Positions 36,908 through 46,016 of a stretch of 64,000 bases of DNA are shown in pieces. The stretch is from assembly GCF_020103695.1 (NCBI RefSeq), contig NZ_JAHXBF010000001.1, positions 806,001 through 870,000 of the forward strand, written 5' to 3'. This DNA comes from Hyalangium versicolor (GTDB lineage: Bacteria > Myxococcota > Myxococcia > Myxococcales > Myxococcaceae). A program made the position numbers and the translations under genes. Within the stretch, counting starts at the first letter, position 1. Every line of letters begins with the position of its first letter. Below the pieces are notes generated by a model. That model was given only the letters and a program-made list of their open reading frames with translations, was not told where the DNA came from and searched no databases.

Positions 36908-37911
36908 TGTCTCTTGACTCCAAACCCGACCCCGTCCTTCGCCCGAGGATGGCTGCAGCCCTCCAACGACTGAAGGACAGCCGCGAGGAGGGGATGCTGG
37001 AGTTGATCGAGGAGATCATCTCCCAGTTGTTGGGGTGTGAGGAGTACGCGCTGTTCGCGGTGGAGGAGGACGGCCAGCGCCTGGTGCCCGTGGCGGCCAT
37101 GGGGTTGTCCCTGGAGCGCTTCCACGCACTGCTGGTGCCGCAAGGGATCGTCGGCCAGGTGGCCCGCCACGGAGTGCAGTACATCGTCGGCCGGACCAGC
37201 TCCATCGGCGCGGGCCCCCACGAGGTGGGGATGACCGCCTGCATCCCGCTGATCAGCCGCAGGCAGGTGATGGGCGTGCTCGTGCTCTTCCGGATGCTCC
37301 CGCAGAAGCGCGGGATCAACGAGGAAGATCTCGAGCTGATGGACCTGCTCTCCGAGCGGGGCGTCGCGGCGCTGGTACCCCGGCCGAAGGGCGTCGTCGT
37401 CCCTCGCGCCCCGGTGCTTCCTCCGCCCTTCGTGGCGGATCCCGGGGGCGTGAGGACGGTGTACCTCGAGCCCGGGGGACTGGTGGCCGCGGCGCGCCCC
37501 ACGGAGGTGACAACCATCCTCGGCTCGTGTGTCGCCGTGTGCCTGTGGGACGAGCAGCTGCATGTGGGCGGGGTGAATCATTTCTTGCTGCCCTCGGCGC
37601 TCGTGGGGCAGCAGCCTGGTGGCCGTCACGGAGACGCGGCCATTCCCATGCTCCTCCGGGAGTTGGAGCGGATGGGCAGTCAGCGCAAGAATCTACGGGC
37701 CAAGCTGTTCGGCGGGGCGCACATGGCGGGGCCCCCCGTGCCCGGCGCGAAGCCCGGACTGGGCCAGCGCAACGCCGAGCTTGCTCGGCAGATGCTCGAG
37801 GAGCTGGGCATCCCCATCCTCGCGACGGACCTGGGAGGCGGCTCGGGGCGTAAACTCCGCTTTCGGACCGATGATGGGACCGCGTTGATCAAGTTGTTGG
37901 GAGCGGGCTGA
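36907..37911 (+). CDS. cheD: GAF-CheD fusion: receptor glutamine deamidase with sensor domain
   Basis: 334 residues. Residues ~25-155 form a GAF domain (EEYALFAVEEDGQRLVPVAAMG, GIVGQVARHG, IPLISRRQVMGVLVLFRM). Residues ~180-334 are CheD, with catalytic Cys208 in TILGSCVAVCLWD and His225 in GGVNHFLLP. CheD deamidates receptor glutamines and often pairs with CheC. The GAF domain is an unusual addition and suggests that small-molecule sensing gates receptor modification. Overlaps the response-regulator stop. Confidence 0.88.
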   Translation: MSLDSKPDPVLRPRMAAALQRLKDSREEGMLELIEEIISQLLGCEEYALFAVEEDGQRLVPVAAMGLSLERFHALLVPQGIVGQVARHGVQYIVGRTSSIGAGPHEVGMTACIPLISRRQVMGVLVLFRMLPQKRGINEEDLELMDLLSERGVAALVPRPKGVVVPRAPVLPPPFVADPGGVRTVYLEPGGLVAAARPTEVTTILGSCVAVCLWDEQLHVGGVNHFLLPSALVGQQPGGRHGDAAIPMLLRELERMGSQRKNLRAKLFGGAHMAGPPVPGAKPGLGQRNAELARQMLEELGIPILATDLGGGSGRKLRFRTDDGTALIKLLGAG

Positions 37912-37971
37912 GACGCCCCGGGGAGAAGCCGTGTCGGGAAGTCAGGAGAGCTCGCAGCGCGGTGGTGACTC

Positions 37972-39612
37972 GTGACGACCGATATGGACGCGGTCCTCGC
38001 CGCATTCCGCACCGAGGCCACGGAGTTGCTCGCGGCCCTGGAGCGGGACTTTCTCGCGCTCGAGGCCTCCTCGGCGCCCGGCTCCGTGGAGGGCATCCTT
38101 CGCTCCATCCACACCCTCAAGGGCAACTCCCTGCTGATGGGGTTCCCGGCCGCCTCGGATGTGGCCCACACCCTGGAGGATCTGCTCGGCCGTGTCTCCG
38201 AGCGCCTCCTCCTGGTGACACCAGGAGTGGTCACGCTGCTGCTCCAGGCGGTGGACGCGCTGCGGGCGCTGATCAGCTCGACGCCCGGAGAGCAGGGGCG
38301 CGAGGGCCCAGACGTGTCGGAGCTTCAGCGGCGCCTCAAGGAGGCGGCGGGCGCGGGGAACATGCCGGAGGCCACGCCCGAGCGTGGTGGGGACTCCTTC
38401 CCCGAGCGTCCCGCCGAAGCCACGGCCTCCGCCGCCCTCGAGCGCACGCTCCGGGTGGGGCTGGACAAGCTCGATCGGATGCTGGACCTCACTGGGGAGA
38501 TCGCCATTGCGCGGGGGCGGCTGACCACGCTGCTCGAAAACCCGGAGCGCCACTCGCCCCGGGAATTGCTCGAGGCGCACCGCGAGGCGGACCGCCTCTA
38601 TCTGGATCTGCAGGAGCTGGTGCTGAAGGCGCGGATGGTGCCCATCGGTCGGGCGTTCCAGCCCTTCGCGCGGACCTTGCGCGATCTGTGCGAGAGCACC
38701 GGCAAGCTGGTGCGGCTGGAGGTGAGCGGCGAGGAGGTGGAGGTGGACACCACCATCGTCGAGCTCGTTCGCGATCCACTCACCCACCTGGTCCGCAACG
38801 CGATGGACCATGGCATCGAGTCCCCCGCCATCCGCAAGCAGCGCGGCAAGGACTACAAGGGGACGCTGAAGCTTCGGGCCTTCCCGGACGCCGGGAGCAT
38901 CGTCATCGAGGTGGAGGATGATGGCGCGGGCCTGGATCGGCAGCGCATCCTCGAGCGGGCTCGCACGATGGGGCTGCTGGGGCAGAGCGAGGAGCCGGAG
39001 GACTCCGACCTGTTCCAGCTCATCTTCATCCCGGGCTTCTCCACCGCCGAGCGCGTCACCGAGCTGTCGGGCCGCGGCATCGGCATGGACGTGGTGAAGC
39101 GCCGCGTCGAGAGCCTGCGGGGCTCGCTCTCCGTCGAGACGAAGGTGGGGGCGGGCACCACCATCAGCATGCGCCTGCCGCTGATGCTCTCCATCATCGA
39201 AGGCTTCTCGGTGGGCGTGGGCGAGGAGACCTACGTGCTGCCGCTCCAGAGCGTGCTCGAGTGCGTGGAGCTGCCGGAGGAGGAGAAGCGGACCGGCCGT
39301 TCCGGTGTGCTGAACCTGCGGGGCCATCCGCTGCCCTACCTGCGCCTACGGGAGCACTTCTCCGTGCAGGGGCCGCCTCCACCTCGAGAGAGCGTGGTCA
39401 TCATCCGCAATGGCCGAGGGCAGGCGGGGCTGGCCGTGGACAGGCTGCTCGGGCAGGGGCAGACGGTCGTCAAACCGCTCAGCCGGCTCTTTCAATACGT
39501 CTCTGGTGTCTCGGGCTCCGCCATCCTTGGCACGGGCAGGGTGGCCCTCATCCTCGATGTGGCCGCGCTCCTCCAGCGCGCCCTCCATCCTTCCTCGTCC
39601 CCGGCTTCCTGA
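37972..39612 (+). CDS. cheA: chemotaxis histidine kinase CheA
   Basis: 546 residues from a GTG start (an ATG four codons on is possible). The P1 domain has the phospho-histidine His47 in SIHTLKGNS. There is a short linker without a clear CheY-binding P2 domain, then P3 and the ATPase with N box [12 protein letters not shown]1 VEDDGAGLD and [13 protein letters not shown]. The CheW-like P5 domain closes the protein. The lack of P2 shortens it relative to E. coli CheA (~650). It drives the array with the MCP and CheW that follow. Confidence 0.94.
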   Translation: MTTDMDAVLAAFRTEATELLAALERDFLALEASSAPGSVEGILRSIHTLKGNSLLMGFPAASDVAHTLEDLLGRVSERLLLVTPGVVTLLLQAVDALRALISSTPGEQGREGPDVSELQRRLKEAAGAGNMPEATPERGGDSFPERPAEATASAALERTLRVGLDKLDRMLDLTGEIAIARGRLTTLLENPERHSPRELLEAHREADRLYLDLQELVLKARMVPIGRAFQPFARTLRDLCESTGKLVRLEVSGEEVEVDTTIVELVRDPLTHLVRNAMDHGIESPAIRKQRGKDYKGTLKLRAFPDAGSIVIEVEDDGAGLDRQRILERARTMGLLGQSEEPEDSDLFQLIFIPGFSTAERVTELSGRGIGMDVVKRRVESLRGSLSVETKVGAGTTISMRLPLMLSIIEGFSVGVGEETYVLPLQSVLECVELPEEEKRTGRSGVLNLRGHPLPYLRLREHFSVQGPPPPRESVVIIRNGRGQAGLAVDRLLGQGQTVVKPLSRLFQYVSGVSGSAILGTGRVALILDVAALLQRALHPSSSPAS

Positions 39613-39635
39613 GCCGGCGGCGCCACGGTGTTCCG

Positions 39636-41342
39636 ATGAACTGGTTCCATAACCTGAAGATCCTCAAGAAGCTGCTCCTCGCCTTCGGCGTCGTGCTGGC
39701 GATCTCCACCGGGTTGGGCCTGTTCGCCCTGGATCAGATCGCCTCGCTGGAAGCGGTGACGAGCCACCTGTCCCACGTGCGCGTGCCCAGCCTGGCGGAG
39801 GTCGAGCAGCTGCACACCAACGTGGGAGACTTCCGCATCTACGAGCTCCGGCACATCCTCACCGAGGATCCGGCGCAGATGAAGCAGTACGAGGACTCCA
39901 TGAAGCACGAGATGGAGGACATCCAGCGGAACATCCAGACATACGAGGGATTCATCGCGCAGGAGGATGAGCGCCGCATGCTCCTGGAGTTCGAGGGGCT
40001 CTGGGAGAAGTACGTCCAGGAGAACAAGCGGGTGCTCGAGGCCCGGCACAATTCCGGTGTCCGGGCCCGCGAGCTGCTCTCGGGAGAGTCTTCGCGGCTC
40101 TACGATCAGATCGCCGACAAGCTGGATGCGCTGGCGCAGTTCAACAGCCAGCGCAGCCGCCTCGCCGCGGAGTCGGCCGAGCGCACCCACCAGGAGGCCC
40201 AGCGCTGGGTCACGGTGATCGCCGCGGGAGGGATCGTGCTGGGGCTGCTGCTCTGCCTGTTCATCGCCATGATCATCTCCCGGCCGTTGGCGGAGGCGGT
40301 GGCGGTGGCCGATCGCATCGCCGAGGGCGATCTGACGGTTCGCATCGAGGTCCCGAGCGAGGACGAGACGGGGCGCCTGCTCAACGCCTTGAAGGGCATG
40401 GTGCAGCGGCTGGCGCTCGTGCTGGGCGAGATGCGGGAGGGCGCGGTGGCGCTGACGTCCGCGGCTTCTCAGGTCTCGGCCTCCTCGCAGAGCTTGTCCC
40501 AAGGCACCAGCGAGCAGGCCAGCAGCGTGGAGGAGACGACGGCCAGCCTCGAGGAGATGAGCGCCACCATCGATCAGAACAGCCAGCACAGCCGGAAGAT
40601 GGAGCAGATGGCCCTCAAGGGCGCCCAGGAGGCCGGCCAGAGCGGGGTGGCGGTGAAGGAGACCGTCGAGGCGATGAACGAGATCGCCGAGAAGATCGAC
40701 ATCATCGAGGAGATTGCCTACCAGACGAACCTGCTGGCGCTGAACGCGGCCATCGAGGCGGCGCGCGCCGGAGAGCACGGCCGGGGGTTCGCGGTGGTGG
40801 CCACGGAGGTACGCAAGCTGGCCGAGCGCAGCCAGGTGGCCGCCAAGGAGATCAGCGCGCTGGCGAGCCGCAGCGTGAAGGTGGCCCAGCGCTCGGGCGA
40901 GCTTCTGGAGGAACTGGTGCCCTCCATCCAGATGACGGCCCAGTTGGTCCAGGAGGTGGTCGTCACCAGCTCGGAGCAGGCCCAAGGGGTGAAGCAGATG
41001 AACCGGGCGATGCTGCAGGTGGAGCAGGTGACGCACCGCAATGCCTCCGCCTCCGAGGAGCTGGCCGCCACCGCCGAGGAGTTGTCCGCCCAGGCCGAGA
41101 CGTTGCAGCAGCTGGTATCGTTCTTCCGCTTGGGAGAGGAGGGTCCGAGGTCTCCGCGGGCTGCGGGGCCTCGGGGGCTCGTGGGACTGAAGGCGCTGGG
41201 CGGCGTGAGTACCTCGGACGCGGTGTCCGGGGCGGCCTCGGGGGTGGGGCCGAAGGTCATCGGCCAGGGGACGAACCCCACGCCTCGTGAAGAGAGTTCC
41301 TCAGCCCTGCCTTCCGAGGATCATGAGTTCAAGCGCTTCTAG
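39636..41342 (+). CDS. methyl-accepting chemotaxis protein
   Basis: 568 residues from ATG 39636. Membrane segments are at ~13-32 ([20 protein letters not shown]) and ~190-215 ([18 protein letters not shown]), enclosing a four-helix-bundle ligand domain. HAMP follows ([20 protein letters not shown]), then the signalling hairpin tip [27 protein letters not shown]. No NWETF-type CheR/CheB tether is found at the C-terminus (DHEFKRF). It lies 23 bp after cheA and 9 bp before cheW. Confidence 0.94.
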   Translation: MNWFHNLKILKKLLLAFGVVLAISTGLGLFALDQIASLEAVTSHLSHVRVPSLAEVEQLHTNVGDFRIYELRHILTEDPAQMKQYEDSMKHEMEDIQRNIQTYEGFIAQEDERRMLLEFEGLWEKYVQENKRVLEARHNSGVRARELLSGESSRLYDQIADKLDALAQFNSQRSRLAAESAERTHQEAQRWVTVIAAGGIVLGLLLCLFIAMIISRPLAEAVAVADRIAEGDLTVRIEVPSEDETGRLLNALKGMVQRLALVLGEMREGAVALTSAASQVSASSQSLSQGTSEQASSVEETTASLEEMSATIDQNSQHSRKMEQMALKGAQEAGQSGVAVKETVEAMNEIAEKIDIIEEIAYQTNLLALNAAIEAARAGEHGRGFAVVATEVRKLAERSQVAAKEISALASRSVKVAQRSGELLEELVPSIQMTAQLVQEVVVTSSEQAQGVKQMNRAMLQVEQVTHRNASASEELAATAEELSAQAETLQQLVSFFRLGEEGPRSPRAAGPRGLVGLKALGGVSTSDAVSGAASGVGPKVIGQGTNPTPREESSSALPSEDHEFKRF

Positions 41343-41351
41343 GAGTTCGCC

Positions 41352-41912
41352 GTGAATCCGACCGCGACCGCGCCTGTTGTCCAATACCTGAGCTTCTTCG
41401 TCGCCGGAGAGGAGTATGCCCTGAGCATCCTTCAGGTCCGGGAGATCATCGAGTACGACACCGTGACGCGGGTGCCCAGCGCGCCGGTCTGGGTCCGTGG
41501 CGTGACGAACCTGCGCGGCAGCGTGCTGCCCGTGATCGATCTCTCCCTCAAGCTGGGTTTCCCTCCGAGTTCCCTCCACCGCCGCAGTTGCGTCGTCGTG
41601 GTGGAGGTGACTTTCCAGGGGGAGAAGCTGGTGATGGGCGTGATGGCGGATGCCGTGGGACAGGTGCTCGATCTCGGCCCGGGGGACGTGGAGCCGCCTC
41701 CGGCGTTCGGGACTCCCATCCACGCCGACTACCTGCTTGGCATGGGCCGGGCCGGCAAGAAGTTCATCCTCTTGCTCGACATCGATCGCGTGCTGAACAC
41801 CCAGGAGATCCGTGCGGCCAGCGCGGCGGCCTCCGAGCCGCAAGCGCCGCCCTCCGAGCCGGAGCCCCCCTCCGCGGAAGCCGGCGCGAGTGAGCCCCAG
41901 GTGGGAGGGTGA
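41352..41912 (+). CDS. cheW: chemotaxis coupling protein CheW
   Basis: 186 residues from a GTG. The CheW core spans ~10-150: YLSFFVAGEEYALSILQVREIIEY, VPSAPVWVRGVTNLRGSVLPVIDLSLKLG, MGVMADAVGQVL and GKKFILLLDIDRVLN. The C-terminal ~35 residues are a Pro/Ser/Glu-rich tail. It links receptors to CheA. The stop region overlaps the upstream reading of cheR, and the genes are almost contiguous. Confidence 0.94.
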   Translation: MNPTATAPVVQYLSFFVAGEEYALSILQVREIIEYDTVTRVPSAPVWVRGVTNLRGSVLPVIDLSLKLGFPPSSLHRRSCVVVVEVTFQGEKLVMGVMADAVGQVLDLGPGDVEPPPAFGTPIHADYLLGMGRAGKKFILLLDIDRVLNTQEIRAASAAASEPQAPPSEPEPPSAEAGASEPQVGG

Positions 41913-41920
41913 GGCACGGC

Positions 41921-42814
41921 ATGAGTGAGCACGCTGCTTCCCGAGCTTCGGCGATCATGTGGGATCCGCTCGCGAACCCACCCGATCTCCCTGACCGCGT
42001 CTTTCAAGGCTACCAGCGGCTCATCTACCGCGAGGCCGGCATCTACCTGGGGCCCACCAAGAAGGCCTTGCTCATGGGCCGGCTGTCTCGCCGGCTGCGC
42101 GAGCTGGGATGTGCCTCCTTCAGTGCCTACCTCGAGCTGGTGGAGGAGGATCAGGCCGAGCGGCTCCGGCTGCTGGATGCCATCTGCACGCACGAGACGC
42201 GCTTCTTCCGCGAGCCCCGGCACTTCGAGTTCCTCGAGCAGGAGGTGCTGCCCCGGTGGCGTGCGCAGGGACACTCCGGCACGGGGGTGCGCAAGGTGCG
42301 CGTGTGGAGCGCGGGGTGCTCGACGGGGGAGGAGGCCTTCACGACGGCCATGGTGCTGCGCCTCCACCTGCCTGCGGAGGAGGGCTGGCAGATCGAGATC
42401 GTCGCCACGGATCTGTCCACGCGCATCCTCGAGCGGGCCCGCCAGACGCTGTGGTCGGTGGAGCGCGCCCAGGAGATCCCCACCCGCTACCTCAAGGCCT
42501 TCATGCTCCGCGGCACCGGCAGCCAGGAGGGGAAGATGAAGGCCGGTCCCGAATTGCGCACGCTGGTGCGCTTCCAGCGCCTCAATCTCAACGAGGAGCG
42601 CTTCCCGGATCTGGGCCGCTTCGATCTCCTCTTCTGCCGCAACGTCTTCATCTACTTCGATGCGGCCTCGAAGACCCGGGCCCTCGATCGGCTGCTGGAT
42701 CACCTGTCGCCCCAGGGCTTCCTCTTCGTCGGCCATGCCGAGAGCCTGGGCGGACTCACCCAGCGGCTGAAGCTCGTCCAGTCCACCATCTACACTCCCG
42801 GCTCTGCTGGTTAG
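41921..42814 (+). CDS. cheR: chemoreceptor methyltransferase CheR
   Basis: 297 residues from ATG 41921, chosen over a GTG at 41909 because GAGG lies 6 bases before the ATG. The N-terminal helical domain (FQGYQRLIYREAGIYLGPTKKALLMGRLSRRLRELG) is followed by the SAM domain: THETRFFREPRHFEFLEQ, VRVWSAGCSTGEEAFTTAMVL and DLLFCRNVFIYFD. It methylates receptor glutamates. No CheB esterase gene is present next to it. Confidence 0.94.
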   Translation: MSEHAASRASAIMWDPLANPPDLPDRVFQGYQRLIYREAGIYLGPTKKALLMGRLSRRLRELGCASFSAYLELVEEDQAERLRLLDAICTHETRFFREPRHFEFLEQEVLPRWRAQGHSGTGVRKVRVWSAGCSTGEEAFTTAMVLRLHLPAEEGWQIEIVATDLSTRILERARQTLWSVERAQEIPTRYLKAFMLRGTGSQEGKMKAGPELRTLVRFQRLNLNEERFPDLGRFDLLFCRNVFIYFDAASKTRALDRLLDHLSPQGFLFVGHAESLGGLTQRLKLVQSTIYTPGSAG

Positions 42815-42877
42815 GCTGGTTTTGCTATGATTTCGTACTCGGAGTGGAATCCGGCGCTAGCTTGATGTTCCTGTAAA

Positions 42878-42895
42878 ATTCGACTATTGTCGAAT
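42878..42895. promoter_or_regulatory. AT-rich palindrome upstream of a lipoprotein gene
   Basis: ATTCGAC (42878-42884) and GTCGAAT (42889-42895) are a perfect 7-bp inverted repeat around TATT, in a patch much richer in A+T than its surroundings (about 42826-42920). It lies 47 bp before the ATG at 42942. It may be an operator or a hairpin in the promoter region. Confidence 0.45.
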
Positions 42896-42941
42896 CATCC
42901 CAAAGCGGGAAATTGGAACCCCGCGAAGACAGGAGCCTCGG

Positions 42942-43478
42942 ATGAAACGCTTTCCGCTGCTGTCCCTCTCTCTGGTGGTGGGTTTGGGGGTTGGTTGTAG
43001 CAACCCAGCGCAGGAGAGCGCACCGACTCCTACCCAGCACAGCCAGGTGAAGAAGCGGACCCAGGCGCTGGAGGGCAGTGTGGCCCTCCGGGAGATTCCA
43101 GTGAGCGCCGCGGTGCTGGCGGCCGCCGAGGGGAACGCCACGGTGCGTGCCTTCTCGATCGAGTCCACTCCGGGCGAGTACACGGCGGATGAGGCGATGG
43201 CTGCGGCGTTCCAGCAGGGCGTGTCGGATCCGGCGAACCTGCCCTGGCATGCGGACGTGGCGCGGAGCCGAGAGGAGACGCGCACCTCGCTGCGGTATGT
43301 GGAGGGGCTGATCCCCACCATCGAGGCCGAGTTGGGCGCGGACGCGGATTACACCACCGGCTACTACCACTTCTTCCGGCCGCAAACGGAGGAGAACTGC
43401 GAGCTCGGTGACGCGTACGAGATGCTCTCCGGAACGACGATCTACGTCCTCGAGTTCCGAGGCACGACCGAGTGCTGA
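42942..43478 (+). CDS. small lipoprotein of unknown function
   Basis: 178 residues. A signal peptide with the lipobox LGVGC (Cys19) is clear. The mature protein has no recognised domain. It contains helical segments (DEAMAAAFQQGVSD, EETRTSLRYVEGLIPTIEAELG) and an aromatic stretch TGYYHFFRP, and ends in TTEC; with Cys ENCELG this could form a disulphide. It is monocistronic, since it is followed by a strong hairpin just ahead of the next gene. Codon use matches the neighbourhood. Confidence 0.75.
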   Translation: MKRFPLLSLSLVVGLGVGCSNPAQESAPTPTQHSQVKKRTQALEGSVALREIPVSAAVLAAAEGNATVRAFSIESTPGEYTADEAMAAAFQQGVSDPANLPWHADVARSREETRTSLRYVEGLIPTIEAELGADADYTTGYYHFFRPQTEENCELGDAYEMLSGTTIYVLEFRGTTEC

Positions 43479-43525
43479 GCCGCTCGGCTGGTACGTGCCC
43501 CGCGCGTGGGGCGCGGTAGAGTGTG

Positions 43526-43570
43526 GGGCCGGGCACCCGAGCCGGAGCAGCCCGGCCCGGGTGCTTCTCT
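43526..43570 (+). promoter_or_regulatory. attenuator-like leader before the molybdopterin oxidoreductase gene
   Basis: Two exclusive hairpins can form. One pairs 43533-43545 with 43552-43564 (12 of 13 bp, 6-nt loop) and is followed directly by TTCTCT (43565-43570), as in a terminator. The other pairs GGGCCGGGC (43526-43534) with GCCCGGCCC (43550-43558), 9 bp, and would break it. The GGAGG ribosome site starts at 43571. It is either a terminator of the upstream lipoprotein gene or an attenuator. Confidence 0.5.
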
Positions 43571-43579
43571 GGAGGCCCC

Positions 43580-45949
43580 ATGGCGGACGCGCGAAGCACG
43601 GAGCAGGTAACGCCGGAGCAGTCCCCTCGTGGCACGGTGACGCTCGTCCCGGTGCTTCCGAGCGCGCAGCCTCCGCTGGAGCCGAAGCCGCCGGACGTGG
43701 GCCCCGTGCAGGAGGTGGCCGGTGGAGTGCCGGCGGTGGTGTCCTCGCTCCGGCACGCGTGGGGCGAGATGGGGCCCGTTCGGGGGACCCAGCTGCTGCT
43801 CCAGTTGAACCAGAAGGACGGTTTCGATTGCCCCGGTTGCGCCTGGCCTGATCCAGATGCCGAGCGCTCCGTGGCGGAGTTCTGTGAGAACGGCGCCAAG
43901 GCGGTGGCGGAGGAGGGGACGAAGGCGCGTGTGACACCGGAGTTCTTTCGCCAGTACAGCGTGGCGGAGCTGGCCCAACAGTCGGACTTGTGGTTGGGCA
44001 AGCAGGGGCGGCTGACGCACCCGATGGTGTTGCGCGAGGGCTCCACGCACTACGAGCCTCTCTCGTGGGAGGAGGCGTTCGCGCTGGTGGCGGAGGAGCT
44101 GAACGGGCTCGGTGCTCCGGACGAGGCGTGCTTCTACACCTCCGGGCGCACGAGCAACGAGGCCGCGTTCCTGTACCAGCTCTTCGTGCGGCAGTTCGGC
44201 ACCAACAACCTGCCGGACTGCGCGGACCTGTGCCACGAGTCCAGCGGCACGGCGCTCAACGAGGCCATTGGCATCGGCAAGGGCACGGTGACGCTGGAGG
44301 ACTTCGAGAAGGCCGAGGCCATCTTCGTCATCGGACAGAATCCGGGGACGAATCATCCGCGGATGCTCACGTCGCTGCAGGCCGCGGCGCGGCGCGGGTG
44401 CCAGATCGTCAGCATCAACCCGCTGCCGGAGACGGGGCTCAACCGCTTCAAGCACCCGCAGGAGTTGGTGCAGCTGATCGGGCCGGGTACGGCGATCAAT
44501 CGGCTGTGGCTGCCGGTGCGAATCAATGGAGACGTGGCGCTGCTGAAGGGACTGGGCAAGGCGCTGCTGGAGGACGAGGCGCGTCGGCCGGGGCGAGTGG
44601 TGGCGAAGGAGTTCATCCGGGATCGGACGACGGGCTTCGAGGCGTACGTGGAGGCGCTGCGCGCCGTCTCGTGGGACGAGGTGGTGGAGCAGAGCGGAGT
44701 GGCGAAGGAGCAGATCCTGGCCGCGGCGGAGATCCTGGCGAACTCGGACCGGACGATCTTCTGCTGGGCGATGGGGCTGACGCAGCACCAGAACGCGGTG
44801 GCGAACATCCAGGAGATCGTCAACGTGGCGCTGCTGCGAGGCAGTGTCGGCAAGCCGGGCGCGGGGCTGTGCCCGGTGCGGGGCCACAGCAACGTGCAGG
44901 GTGATCGAACGATGGGCATCGTCGAGAAGCCGAGCCCGGCGTTCTTGGATGCGCTCGGGCGCGAGTTCCGCTTCGAGCCGCCGAAGGCGCCGGGCCTGGA
45001 TACGGTGGCCACGATTCGCGCCATGCACGAGGGGCGGGTGAAGGTGCTCTTCGCACTGGGAGGCAACTTCCTGTCGGCCACGCCAGATACGGAGTTCACC
45101 GCTGCGGCGCTGCGGCGCACGCGTCTGACGGCGCATGTGTCGACCAAGTTGAATCGGGCGCATCTGGTCCACGGGCGGCGAGCGTTGATCCTGCCGTGCC
45201 TGGGACGGACGGAGAGGGATGTGCGGACGGGCGGGGAGCAGTTCGTGACGGTGGAGAACTCGATGGGGGTGGTGCACACCTCGCGGGGCGCGGTGGATCC
45301 GGCGTCCGAGCACCTGCGCAGCGAGCCGGAGATCGTCGCGAGGCTGGCGCGGGCGGTGCTTGGGGCACGGAGCCAGGTGGATTGGGAGGAGTTGGTAGCG
45401 GACTACGATCGGATCCGGGAGCGCATCTCGCGCGTCGTTCCTGGCTTCGATCGCTTCAACTCGCGGGTGCGGGAGCCGGGCGGTTTCTACCTGCCCAACG
45501 GGCCGCGCGAGGGGCGGTTCACGACGGTGGACAGCAAGGCGCGCTTCACGGTCCACCCGCTGCCGCGCATCGAGCTGGGGCCGGGGCAACTGCTGATGAT
45601 GACGATCCGCAGCCACGATCAGTACAACACGACGCTGTACGGACTGGATGACCGGTACCGAGGCATCCGCAACGGGCGGCGGGTGGTGATGATGAACCCG
45701 GAGGACATGAAGGCGCTCGGTGTGTCCGAGGGTCAGGTGGTGGATCTGACGAGTCACTTCCGGGGCGAGACGCGGGTGGCGCGGCGTTTCCTGGTGGTTC
45801 CGTACCGGATTCCCCGGCGATGCGCGGCGACGTACTTCCCCGAGACGAACGTGCTGGTACCCATCGACAGCATCGCGGAGAAGAGCCGTACGCCGGCCTC
45901 GAAGTCGGTGGTCATCAGCGTGGCGCCCTCGGATGGTGCGGTGGGCTGA
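43580..45949 (+). CDS. molybdopterin oxidoreductase, YdeP/FdhF family
   Basis: 789 residues from ATG 43580 with GGAGG 4 bases upstream. The motif FDCPGCAWPDPD is the hallmark of the YdeP group, which replaces the iron-sulphur cysteine cluster of classical formate dehydrogenases. Molybdopterin-binding segments are FYTSGRTSNEAAFLYQLFVRQFGTNNLPDC, IFVIGQNPGTNHPRM and PGAGLCPVRGHSNVQGDRTMG, and the C-terminal barrel has NPEDMKALGVSEGQVVDL. E. coli YdeP is linked to acid resistance; its reaction is not settled. Cytoplasmic; no signal peptide. Confidence 0.9.
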   Translation: MADARSTEQVTPEQSPRGTVTLVPVLPSAQPPLEPKPPDVGPVQEVAGGVPAVVSSLRHAWGEMGPVRGTQLLLQLNQKDGFDCPGCAWPDPDAERSVAEFCENGAKAVAEEGTKARVTPEFFRQYSVAELAQQSDLWLGKQGRLTHPMVLREGSTHYEPLSWEEAFALVAEELNGLGAPDEACFYTSGRTSNEAAFLYQLFVRQFGTNNLPDCADLCHESSGTALNEAIGIGKGTVTLEDFEKAEAIFVIGQNPGTNHPRMLTSLQAAARRGCQIVSINPLPETGLNRFKHPQELVQLIGPGTAINRLWLPVRINGDVALLKGLGKALLEDEARRPGRVVAKEFIRDRTTGFEAYVEALRAVSWDEVVEQSGVAKEQILAAAEILANSDRTIFCWAMGLTQHQNAVANIQEIVNVALLRGSVGKPGAGLCPVRGHSNVQGDRTMGIVEKPSPAFLDALGREFRFEPPKAPGLDTVATIRAMHEGRVKVLFALGGNFLSATPDTEFTAAALRRTRLTAHVSTKLNRAHLVHGRRALILPCLGRTERDVRTGGEQFVTVENSMGVVHTSRGAVDPASEHLRSEPEIVARLARAVLGARSQVDWEELVADYDRIRERISRVVPGFDRFNSRVREPGGFYLPNGPREGRFTTVDSKARFTVHPLPRIELGPGQLLMMTIRSHDQYNTTLYGLDDRYRGIRNGRRVVMMNPEDMKALGVSEGQVVDLTSHFRGETRVARRFLVVPYRIPRRCAATYFPETNVLVPIDSIAEKSRTPASKSVVISVAPSDGAVG

Positions 45950-45958
45950 GCTCCCGCG

Positions 45959-45990
45959 AGCGGCGCCTCGAACTTGCACGAGGCGCCGCT
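45959..45990. terminator. bidirectional terminator between convergent genes
   Basis: AGCGGCGCCTCG (45959-45970) and CGAGGCGCCGCT (45979-45990) form a perfect 12-bp stem with an 8-nt loop. It lies in the 67-bp gap between the stop of the oxidoreductase gene and the stop of the convergent BON gene. Only a weak T-stretch (TTTCT) follows on the plus strand. Confidence 0.7.
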
Positions 45991-46016
45991 GCCACTTTCT
46001 CCGCACCCGCGCCGCA

